Translations under genes and position numbers: made by a program | Part shown: one piece after another, positions 1 through 5,750 of the stretch | How the letters are laid out: every line of letters begins with the position of its first letter | Numbering within the stretch: position 1 is the stretch's first letter | Origin: Candidatus Woesearchaeota archaeon CG07_land_8_20_14_0_80_44_23 | GTDB taxonomy: Archaea; Nanobdellota; Nanobdellia; Woesearchaeales; 0-14-0-80-44-23 | Assembly (NCBI GenBank): GCA_002779235.1 | Contig: PEXD01000029.1 | Span: forward strand, 1-26,714 | DNA: 26,714 nucleotides | Direction: 5' to 3' | The notes under the pieces: model-generated | What the model was told of the DNA's origin: nothing | What the model saw: only the letters and a program-made list of their open reading frames with translations | Databases searched by the model: none

Positions 1-96
1 CTTTTAGCATCCTAAAAATCCGCGATTAAGAGAGCGTCCGGTCAAACTCCGGACTTTAGTCCGGAGTAGGACGCTCTCAGCGGATTTTTATGATTA
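1..96. repeat. 96-bp palindromic repeat, copy 1
   Basis: This stretch is identical base for base to 4920-5015. It folds into one long interrupted hairpin: stems at 13-23/80-90 (11 bp), 30-39/69-78 (10 bp) and 46-55/58-67 (10 bp, apex ACTTTAGT). The window begins exactly at the first shared base, so the copy may extend further left, as copy 2 does. On the minus strand it forms the 3' end of a small membrane-protein gene. The GACTTTAGTC-type apical palindrome is typical of IS200/IS605 ends and of the RNAs overlapping them, but no transposase or TnpB is present. Confidence 0.9.
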
Positions 97-299
97 AAAA
101 GCTGCATTGCAGAGAGCACAAGCAGGGCTGCGAACATCACAAACCCGTAATAACAGGCAGGAAGCCCAAAAACTTCTGTGCAGAGCTCGTTGAAGGGGCA
201 GGCCTGCGAGAAAAACTTTGTTGCGCTCATCTATCCTGAAAACAGCGTGCCTGCAACAGCAAGCACAAAGAGCCATATATTGTATTGTTTCGGTTCCAT
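42..299 (-). pseudogene. Broken small two-TM cysteine-rich membrane protein
   Basis: Reading from ATG at 299 gives a hydrophobic first helix ending in GTLFSG, then an in-frame TAG (231-233), then the same frame continues from ATG 230 as MSATKFFSQACPFNELC and a second helix with FGLPACYYGF. Small DPANN and CPR proteins that I recall usually carry a tyrosine where this TAG stands (GTLFSGY) and share the CPF...C...GxPAC.YGF pattern, which resembles one half of a VKOR-type thiol membrane protein; that link is inference. The 3' end from base 96 downward is encoded by the palindromic repeat, so about 18 C-terminal residues are foreign. TAG ends at least five other genes in this window, so it is probably a true stop. 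Two lesions make a pseudogene likely. Alternatives are re-initiation at ATG 230 (weak AGGAT upstream) or a sequencing error. Confidence 0.6.
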
Positions 300-386
300 G
301 TCTTCTTTATAATATTCTCAGATTATAAATCTTGTGAAAAATTCCAAGGAAACCGGCTACTGCCTCTATTTTCTCAGAAAAAAGAG

Positions 387-408
387 ATAGCCCCGCGCGG
401 ATTCGAAC
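387..408 (-). repeat. Displaced copy of the tRNA-Gln 3' end (possible att site)
   Basis: These 22 bp are identical to 526-547, the last part of the tRNA-Gln gene (3' acceptor strand, 3' T-stem strand and T-loop). The copy has the same orientation and lies 139 bp downstream of the tRNA 3' end. A direct repeat of a tRNA 3' end placed beyond the intact gene is the usual footprint of integration by a tyrosine recombinase. A partial tandem duplication is the other explanation. Confidence 0.75.
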
Positions 409-470
409 AAGTATTTAGGAAATACTTGAGGCAAAAAGACAAGTGCCATATTCGCTTCGCGAAATGGCAC
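408..470. other. Two strong hairpins between tRNA-Gln and its 3' copy
   Basis: A 9-bp stem with a 3-nt loop (408-416/420-428) is followed by a second hairpin: GTGCCAT 443-449 pairs with ATGGCAC 464-470 and TTCGC 451-455 pairs with GCGAA 459-463, with one bulged A. They could be transcription terminators for the tRNA, or structured ends of a minimal inserted element. No plausible gene lies in 300-526. Confidence 0.6.
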
Positions 471-526
471 GGTAATTCCAGAGATGTTTCTGTTCTTTGC
501 TGTATTCCCTTGAAAAAACAATCAAT

Positions 527-599
527 AGCCCCGCGCGGATTCGAACCGCGGTCACAAGGTCCAGAGCCTTGTATGATTGGCCACTACACCACGGGGCTG
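527..599 (-). tRNA. tRNA-Gln (anticodon CUG)
   Basis: The 73-nt gene forms a full cloverleaf on the minus strand: acceptor AGCCCCG/CGGGGCT, D arm, anticodon stem CAAGG/CCTTG with loop CTCTGGA (anticodon CTG), 4-nt variable region, T stem CGCGG/CCGCG with loop TTCGAAT, and discriminator A. CCA is not encoded, as is common in archaea. It reads CAG glutamine codons; most archaea charge this tRNA with glutamate and then amidate it. A TATA box lies upstream at 634-645. Confidence 0.93.
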
Positions 600-633
600 T
601 TTGCTGGTTTGCCATCTGCGGTTTTATGAAAGT

Positions 634-645
634 TATATAAAAACC
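634..645 (-). promoter_or_regulatory. TATA box for tRNA-Gln
   Basis: On the minus strand this reads GGTTTTTATATA, centred about 40 nt before the tRNA 5' end, which would give a short pre-tRNA leader of about 15 nt. It lies between the stop codon of the HTH-CBS gene and the tRNA, so the tRNA can be transcribed independently. Confidence 0.55.
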
Positions 646-655
646 TATCTAAAAC

Positions 656-1207
656 TTATAGCTTTCTCTGCCCAGAATAAAGCCCTCTAATTATATCTGT
701 TTTTGTGATAACTCCTTTGGGCTCGCCTTTTTCCGATACGAGGATTAACGGATAATATTCTATCAGCTCAGTTAGTTTGGAAATCGGGGTGTTGGGCGGC
801 ACTATTGGCGGGCATTCCTGCATCGCATCTCTCACCCTCTTGAGCTTCTTCTTCGAGGAGAGCAGCCCAGCTTCTGTTACAAGCCCGATGCAGCTTTTCC
901 TGCTCAGCACCGGGAGCTGCGAGATGCCGTAAGCACTCATCTTCCTCACTGCAGATTTTATCGACTCCTCAGGGCTCAGGGCTATTATCCTCCTGCTCAT
1001 TATGTCAGCTGCCTTGGGAGAGCTTTTCTCCTGCATTGCCAAAAGCGCTTCTGTTATCTTTTTCACTTTTGTGAATGCAGGGTCTATCTTCCCTGACTCT
1101 ATCTTGGCAATAAGCGACTGGGAGACGCCGGCTGCCTTTGAAAGCTCCTTCTGGGTTATGTCAAGGCGCTTCCTCAGCGCCCTTATCTGAGAAATGTCTA
1201 TTTCCAT
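656..1207 (-). CDS. HTH (XRE-type) and CBS-pair transcriptional regulator
   Basis: A 183-aa protein with an N-terminal helix-turn-helix of the Cro/XRE type (about residues 7-58, core TQKELSKAAGVSQSLIAKIE) followed by two CBS repeats (about 64-115 and 125-178; the second ends in GVITKTDIIRGL). This architecture is a common archaeal regulator family in which the CBS pair is thought to bind adenine nucleotides or SAM and to control DNA binding; the ligand here cannot be told. The ATG at 1207 follows AAGG at a suitable distance and lies 18 bp after the PhoU-like gene, so the two are probably one transcription unit. Its targets are unknown. Confidence 0.88.
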   Translation of the reverse strand: MEIDISQIRALRKRLDITQKELSKAAGVSQSLIAKIESGKIDPAFTKVKKITEALLAMQEKSSPKAADIMSRRIIALSPEESIKSAVRKMSAYGISQLPVLSRKSCIGLVTEAGLLSSKKKLKRVRDAMQECPPIVPPNTPISKLTELIEYYPLILVSEKGEPKGVITKTDIIRGLYSGQRKL

Positions 1208-1225
1208 TCTTGCCTTATGAAATGC

Positions 1226-2203
1226 TCATGCCATATCTATGGTTGTTCTTGAGATTATGCCTATGAAACTTTCTATTGCCTGAAGGCGCTCCACCATCCT
1301 GACTGCGCCAACACTTCTCTTCGCCTTAAGAAAATCCTCATTTTTCTCGCGCAGCATATGTTTCACATCAGAAACATTATTTGACTTCTGCTTGTCAGCA
1401 GTGAAATATGCCTTAATGACATCCTCATAGTTCTCCAGGCTCGCTGCAAGCTGATGCTTTATGAACCGGAGCTCCTCTACTGAGGCAGGCATGCTTGCGA
1501 ACCTTGCAAGGTTCTTCACATTGTCGCCGAGGTTTTCAAGCGTTGTTGTGATTATGTTCTGAACAAGGATATTGAGGGGGGAAAGCTTCAGTTTCTGCGC
1601 CAGAAGGGAGTTCTCAAGCGCCTCCCTGACTATTTTTGAGGAGAGAAAAACAAGCCGGTTCATGTTCTTGTCCATGGATTCTATCGAATCAATCCCTTCA
1701 GAAATCGCATTCGCATCCTTTTTTTCTTTTGCTTCCAGCACAGTCAGGGCCTCTTTAATCATCTCCCTTGCTGTAACATCCATCTTCCTGACTATTGACT
1801 CGGCAGACATCTGCTCGACGCTCAGGCAGTCCTTGACAACAATCCTTTTTGGGCTCATCTCCATTATCTCAAATGCAATGAGCTCCTCAACCTCCTTTTT
1901 TATCGCCTCTGCCTTCTCCTTTGCGCTCTTTCCGAAGAATTCGACAGTTGAATAGCCGTTTATGTAGCAGGAAACCACCTCGCGCCTGAGAGTAGCTGGC
2001 GTTATCTCATCGAGATTAATTGAAACTGACTTCTCTTTCTTAATCTCATGCTGCTCGCCCGCCCTTATTACCAGGGCATTCTCGCTGTTCTCCTCAATCG
2101 AGATAATGCTGCCCTTTTCCACCTTGTTTTTGAGTATCCAATCGCGGGGAATAGAAACTACATATGAGGTGTTTCCCGACTTGACAATCTTTCTGTATTC
2201 CAT
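1226..2203 (-). CDS. AbrB-PhoU family phosphate-uptake regulator
   Basis: A 325-aa cytoplasmic protein. Residues 1-48 form a SpoVT/AbrB-type DNA-binding swapped hairpin (KSGNTSYVVSIPRDWI, then KGSIISIEE). The rest, from about 110, is helical and matches PhoU repeats (VRKMDVTAREMIKEAL; ENLGDNVKNLARF). Archaeal proteins with this layout are annotated as phosphate uptake regulators, which in bacteria restrain the Pst transporter and PhoR signalling. No Pst or Pit gene is present, so its target is open. An AT-rich TATA region about 20-30 nt before ATG 2203 suggests a leaderless mRNA. It is divergent from the Lrp/AsnC gene and precedes the HTH-CBS gene by 18 bp, making a regulator-rich neighbourhood. 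Confidence 0.85.
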   Translation of the reverse strand: MEYRKIVKSGNTSYVVSIPRDWILKNKVEKGSIISIEENSENALVIRAGEQHEIKKEKSVSINLDEITPATLRREVVSCYINGYSTVEFFGKSAKEKAEAIKKEVEELIAFEIMEMSPKRIVVKDCLSVEQMSAESIVRKMDVTAREMIKEALTVLEAKEKKDANAISEGIDSIESMDKNMNRLVFLSSKIVREALENSLLAQKLKLSPLNILVQNIITTTLENLGDNVKNLARFASMPASVEELRFIKHQLAASLENYEDVIKAYFTADKQKSNNVSDVKHMLREKNEDFLKAKRSVGAVRMVERLQAIESFIGIISRTTIDMA

Positions 2204-2312
2204 TTTTACCAGAGATAAATATATATAATATATATTTTAAGAAAGTAAGTCAATAAAGTATATATATTTTTCTAATCATATAATAAGAATAGACATTGTA
2301 GGGGGCGGCCAG
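2204..2312. promoter_or_regulatory. Divergent promoter region, PhoU-like / Lrp-AsnC
   Basis: This AT-rich 109-bp spacer carries TATA-like runs in both directions: around 2218-2236 for the minus-strand gene (leaderless geometry) and 2259-2270 (GTATATATATTT) for the plus-strand gene, whose start is about 48 nt further on. GGGGGCGG at 2301-2308 is the only Shine-Dalgarno-like sequence before ATG 2313. Lrp/AsnC proteins commonly bind their own promoter, so shared control of both genes is plausible but unproven. Confidence 0.6.
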
Positions 2313-2807
2313 ATGAAAAAGGACGAATCAGCAATAATCTGCCAGCTTCGGCAGAATGCGAGGATTTCTCTTACAAAGATGAGCAGAAGGACCAGCATTC
2401 CGATATCGACGATATATGAGAAGCTCAAGTCATACCAGGGAACCCTTGTGAAAAAATACACTGCGCTTATTGACTTCTCTGCATTCGGCTACACAACAAA
2501 GGCGAACCTCTTTCTCAAGTTTGAGAGGGAGGACAAGGAAAACGTGAGGAACTACCTGATGAAAAACCCGAATGTCAACTCGCTTTACAAAGTTACAAAC
2601 GGCTATGACTACCTTGTTGAGGGAATTTTCAGGAACATAAAGGAAGTTGAGGAGTTTCTGGACAACCTTGAAATGAAGTTCAACCTGAGAGAGCGCCAGG
2701 TATATTATATAGTGGATGAATTAAGGCGAGAGGAATTCCTGTCTGATTCAGATATTGCTTCAATAATAAAAGTGCCTGCCCCCCAGATACAGCACTGCAC
2801 CCGATAA
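2313..2807 (+). CDS. Lrp/AsnC family transcriptional regulator
   Basis: A 164-aa protein with an N-terminal winged helix-turn-helix (about residues 3-50; RISLTKMSRRTSIPISTIYE) and a C-terminal ferredoxin-like RAM domain (about 60-135; the YDYLVEGIFRNIKEVEEFL segment is the usual core). Members bind amino acids or related small molecules and form dimers or octamers. It lies 104 bp upstream of metK on the same strand, so control of methionine/SAM metabolism is a reasonable guess from position only. The ATG at 2313 is the only start giving the full HTH. Confidence 0.85.
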   Translation: MKKDESAIICQLRQNARISLTKMSRRTSIPISTIYEKLKSYQGTLVKKYTALIDFSAFGYTTKANLFLKFEREDKENVRNYLMKNPNVNSLYKVTNGYDYLVEGIFRNIKEVEEFLDNLEMKFNLRERQVYYIVDELRREEFLSDSDIASIIKVPAPQIQHCTR

Positions 2808-2826
2808 ATATTCTTATTGGAATATT
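2807..2826. promoter_or_regulatory. Inverted repeat upstream of the metK promoter
   Basis: AATATTC (2807-2813) and GAATATT (2820-2826) form a perfect 7-bp inverted repeat with a 6-nt spacer, just upstream of the metK TATA box. Size and symmetry suit a dimeric regulator such as the adjacent Lrp/AsnC protein. It could also arise by chance in AT-rich DNA or serve as a weak terminator for the preceding gene. Confidence 0.4.
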
Positions 2827-2835
2827 CTTTTCAAA

Positions 2836-2903
2836 AAGGTTTTTATACTGATTCTCTCCTAATCTGCTATTATAATACATTAAATCAAATTAAAAGCAGG
2901 AGG
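2836..2903 (+). promoter_or_regulatory. metK promoter and ribosome binding site
   Basis: A TATA box (TTTTTATACT, 2840-2849) preceded by AAAAAGG as a possible BRE implies transcription starting near 2870. GGAGG at 2899-2903, 8 nt before ATG 2912, is one of the strongest Shine-Dalgarno sites in the window. No riboswitch-like fold was recognised in the roughly 40-nt leader. Confidence 0.65.
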
Positions 2904-2911
2904 TTTTTCCA

Positions 2912-4063
2912 ATGAAAAAAATTCTTACAGCAGAGAGCGTCACAGAGGGGCATCCGGACAAGGTGTGCGACATAATTTCTGACAGCATTGTTGACAACAT
3001 AATCAGCAAGGACCCCCAGGCGAGGGTTGCCTGCGAATGCTACGCCACAAGGGGGCTGGTGCTTGTTGGAGGCGAGATTACAACAAAGGCATATGTTGAG
3101 GTGCCGAATATTGTGAGGGAGACAATCAGGAAAATCGGCTACACAAGCGAAGAGTGCGGGCTCGACTCAAAGACAACAGGCGTGCTTGTTTCAATACAGC
3201 CCCAGAGCCCGGATATTTCACAGGGAGTAACTGCATCAGGAAAGCATGAGCAGGGGGCAGGAGACCAGGGCTCTATGATTGGCTTCGCCTGCAATGAGAC
3301 AAAAGAGCTGATGCCGCTGCCTATCCTTCTTGCGCACAAGCTCTGCATGCGTCTGGCTGAAGCGAGAAAAAACAGGATACTTCCTTATCTCAGGCCTGAC
3401 GGCAAGGCGCAGATAAGCATAGAATATGAGAATGGCAAGGCGAGAAGAATTGACAATGTGATAATTGCCGCGCAGCACTCAGAGAAGGTCTCTCTGGGGC
3501 AGCTGAGAAAGGACATAATAAAAAAGGTGATAATTCCTGTCTGTGGAAAGCTGCTTGACAAGAGGACAAAATTCATAATAAACGGCACAGGCAGGTTTGT
3601 GCTGGGCGGCCCTCAGGCAGACACCGGAATGACAGGGAGGAAGATAATAGCAGACGCCTACGGCGGAATTGTTCCCCATGGAGGAGGCGCTTTTTCTGGA
3701 AAAGACCCTTCAAAGGTTGACAGGTCTGCATCATACATGACAAGGTATGTGGCAAAGAACATAGTCGCAGCAGGGATTGCAGACAGGTTTCAGATAACGC
3801 TGGCTTATGCAATAGGGATTGCAGAGCCAACTGCAGTCACAATTGACTGCTTCGGAACAAACAGGATTCCTGAAGAGAAAATAATGGAACTTATAAGAAA
3901 GCATTTCTCATTCAGGCCAGCAGACATGATAAGGACGCTTGACCTGAAGAGGCCGATATATGCCAAGACAGCATGCTACGGGCATTTCGGAAGGGAACTT
4001 CCAGAGTTTACATGGGAGAGAAAGGACAAGGCGGAAATCCTGAGAAAAGAAGCCGGCTTGTAA
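2912..4063 (+). CDS. metK: S-adenosylmethionine synthetase, bacterial type
   Basis: A 383-aa enzyme that makes S-adenosylmethionine from methionine and ATP. It carries the bacterial/eukaryotic MAT signatures: ESVTEGHPDKVCD at 8-20 (His14 and Asp16 for ATP/Mg), GAGDQG at 115-120, and the P-loop-like GGGAFSGKDPSKVDRS at 257-272. Length fits bacterial MetK. The typical archaeal MAT (about 400 aa) is a distant branch without these exact signatures, so this copy was probably acquired from bacteria. Start ATG 2912 is fixed by the strong GGAGG. The gene ends 4 bp from the convergent ZIP gene. SAM would feed methyltransferases such as the ICMT-like protein at 5017. Confidence 0.96.
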   Translation: MKKILTAESVTEGHPDKVCDIISDSIVDNIISKDPQARVACECYATRGLVLVGGEITTKAYVEVPNIVRETIRKIGYTSEECGLDSKTTGVLVSIQPQSPDISQGVTASGKHEQGAGDQGSMIGFACNETKELMPLPILLAHKLCMRLAEARKNRILPYLRPDGKAQISIEYENGKARRIDNVIIAAQHSEKVSLGQLRKDIIKKVIIPVCGKLLDKRTKFIINGTGRFVLGGPQADTGMTGRKIIADAYGGIVPHGGGAFSGKDPSKVDRSASYMTRYVAKNIVAAGIADRFQITLAYAIGIAEPTAVTIDCFGTNRIPEEKIMELIRKHFSFRPADMIRTLDLKRPIYAKTACYGHFGRELPEFTWERKDKAEILRKEAGL

Positions 4064-4067
4064 TTTT

Positions 4068-4802
4068 TTAAATTAAATTTAAGCAAAGAATCAGTAAGAC
4101 GCAGATTATCCCCAAAACAAGCCCGATAATGCCTGCTTTCGGATTTTGTTTTATCTGAGCCCCGGGAATCAGTTCTTCTACTGATATATAAACCATGAAA
4201 CCTGCTGCGAGTGCGAGCGACGCCCCCAGTAAATTAAGGAACATTCCTTTTAAAATATAATAGCCCAAAATAAAGCCGATTACTTCAAACAATATTGTGC
4301 TTGTTGTTATGAAGAAGGATTTTATCCTATTCCTGGTCAATCCATACAAGGGAACAATTGTTGCAATATTCTCAGGAACATCTTGTGCCGCAATTCCCAA
4401 TGCAATCATAATCCCGAACCCGGGAGTCAAAGCAAATCCTGCCCCTATAGCCAGCCCTTCAGGAAGGTTATGCAAAGCTATGCCAATAACAAGCATTGTT
4501 ACACTTCTTTTAACACAGGGTTTTTCTTTTTTCATTAACTGCGGATTCAGGTGCGGCAGAATCTTATCAACAATCCACATTATCCCTATTCCGAGAAAAA
4601 AAGCGATTATCACCAGATAAAAAGGAGTGATTTTCAGGCTTTCCGGTATTAACCCAAAGAAGGATATGCCCAGCATTATTGAAGCAGCAAATGCCAGGGA
4701 GCCGTATAGCACTTTTTTATTTGGCCTTTTTATCAGCCCGATTAGTGAGCCCAAAACCTGTCCAATAAAGATTAGAGATATTATCACCAGGATGCTTTTC
4801 AT
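4068..4802 (-). CDS. ZIP family divalent metal transporter
   Basis: A 244-aa polytopic membrane protein with about eight TM helices. TM4 carries the ZIP signature HNLPEG (111-116) and TM5 QDVPEN (140-145), where many ZIPs have a second HxxPEG-like metal site; Asp141 in place of His is seen in some members. The intracellular loop (about 84-100) is short and lacks a His-rich stretch. It probably imports Zn2+ or Fe2+ in the manner of ZupT/GufA. A longer reading from TTG 4817 exists, but ATG 4802 is preferred because GAGAGATGA lies just upstream. It converges with metK. A palindromic element at 4879-5015 lies in its upstream region. Confidence 0.9.
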   Translation of the reverse strand: MKSILVIISLIFIGQVLGSLIGLIKRPNKKVLYGSLAFAASIMLGISFFGLIPESLKITPFYLVIIAFFLGIGIMWIVDKILPHLNPQLMKKEKPCVKRSVTMLVIGIALHNLPEGLAIGAGFALTPGFGIMIALGIAAQDVPENIATIVPLYGLTRNRIKSFFITTSTILFEVIGFILGYYILKGMFLNLLGASLALAAGFMVYISVEELIPGAQIKQNPKAGIIGLVLGIICVLLILCLNLI

Positions 4803-4878
4803 ATTTTCATCTCTCAAAATATTTGCTGATAACGCCTCAGTTTTTAATATTTTCTTTTACATATTTTTTATTATGCAG

Positions 4879-5015
4879 AAAAGCGGCAAAACTCCAATCT
4901 TCAGATTGGAGATAAGCCGCTTTTAGCATCCTAAAAATCCGCGATTAAGAGAGCGTCCGGTCAAACTCCGGACTTTAGTCCGGAGTAGGACGCTCTCAGC
5001 GGATTTTTATGATTA
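4879..5015. mobile_element. Compact two-hairpin element, IS200/IS605-end-like (copy 2)
   Basis: Two adjacent compound hairpins make up this 137-bp unit. Hairpin A pairs AAAAGCGGC 4879-4887 with 4916-4924 and has an inner 9-bp stem (4892-4900/4903-4911, apex TCTTCAGA). Hairpin B is the 96-bp repeat shared with 1-96: stems 4932-4942/4999-5009, 4949-4958/4988-4997 and 4965-4974/4977-4986 with apex ACTTTAGT. CTTTAG/CTTCAG palindromes at both ends are characteristic of IS200/IS605 left and right ends and of PATE-like non-autonomous derivatives. It contains no ORF. It sits 1 nt after the stop codon of the ICMT-like gene and may also act as its terminator. Confidence 0.6.
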
Positions 5016-5016
5016 T

Positions 5017-5712
5017 TTACCAGACAAACGGTATTAGCCGGTATCTCACCTTCTTCATATAATCCTTATAGCCCTTAAGGCTTCTGATGAGCAGCTTCTC
5101 CTCATTGAGAATTCTGAAGATTATTAAGGGAGCGAGAGGCGCCAGAGGCAGCATTGCCCAGTATGAGCCGAGAGCCAACGGGCTGAAAGCATAGATGAGC
5201 GATGCAGCCAAATACAGGGGGTGGCGGATGATTCTGTAAGGGCCTGTCGAGATTACCTTTTGCCCTTTTTCCACTTCAATAATCCGTGAGGCATATAAAT
5301 TTTCTTTTAGCACCAAAAAGAAAAAGAAATACCCTAATAGTACGATCACATCTGCAATAATAACAACTACAAAAGGCACATGCGACCATTTAAACCTGTA
5401 ATCCAGCCCTGGGACGACAAATGTCGCAACAAAAAACAGCAGCGATAATTTGACAAACAATTTTTGAGGCCTCTCCCTTTCCTTCATTTTCATTCTTCGT
5501 TCCAATAGCCTTGGATCATTTTTTAAAAGATAGGTAAAAACAAAAAGCATTGGGATGAACAGAATCCCGCAATAAATCCATGCCTGCCAGTAACAGAAGG
5601 TGCCTGCTGGAAGAAAAAACAGCACTCCCAGAATAAGGATTAATAAAAAGAATCTGAAACTGACATCATTCCTTATCTTGGTATACTCTCCCTTTGAAAT
5701 CTTTTTTTCCAT
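5017..5712 (-). CDS. ICMT/PEMT-like integral membrane methyltransferase
   Basis: A 231-aa protein with about five TM helices. The C-terminal half shows the isoprenylcysteine carboxyl methyltransferase signature: GPYRIIRHPLYLA (157-169), followed by NEEKLL (203-208) and GYKDYMKKVRYRLIP (214-228), the SAM-binding region of the family. Family members methylate prenylcysteines, phospholipids or other membrane substrates with SAM; the archaeal substrate is unknown. The frame stays open to GTG 5754, which overlaps the TGA of the DUF362 gene, but ATG 5712 has AAGGGG 6 nt upstream and is the better start. It is probably co-transcribed with DUF362. The palindromic element begins 1 nt after its stop codon. 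Confidence 0.85.
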   Translation of the reverse strand: MEKKISKGEYTKIRNDVSFRFFLLILILGVLFFLPAGTFCYWQAWIYCGILFIPMLFVFTYLLKNDPRLLERRMKMKERERPQKLFVKLSLLFFVATFVVPGLDYRFKWSHVPFVVVIIADVIVLLGYFFFFLVLKENLYASRIIEVEKGQKVISTGPYRIIRHPLYLAASLIYAFSPLALGSYWAMLPLAPLAPLIIFRILNEEKLLIRSLKGYKDYMKKVRYRLIPFVW

Positions 5713-5750
5713 ATTTCTGCCCCTTTGAATATTAAATCTCTCTACCTTAT

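Noticed and set aside
285..629. A 114-codon plus-strand open frame
   Set aside because: It runs antisense through the tRNA gene and its 3' copy; its composition reflects those RNAs and no family is recognisable.
2860..2911. A SAM riboswitch in the metK leader
   Set aside because: The leader is only about 40 nt, AT-rich and without stable stems; known SAM riboswitches need more sequence and are not established in archaea.
1..5015. The 4.8-kb segment between the two identical 96-bp repeats as a composite transposon
   Set aside because: The repeats are direct, short and lack a transposase; the genes between look like ordinary chromosomal genes with archaeal promoters.
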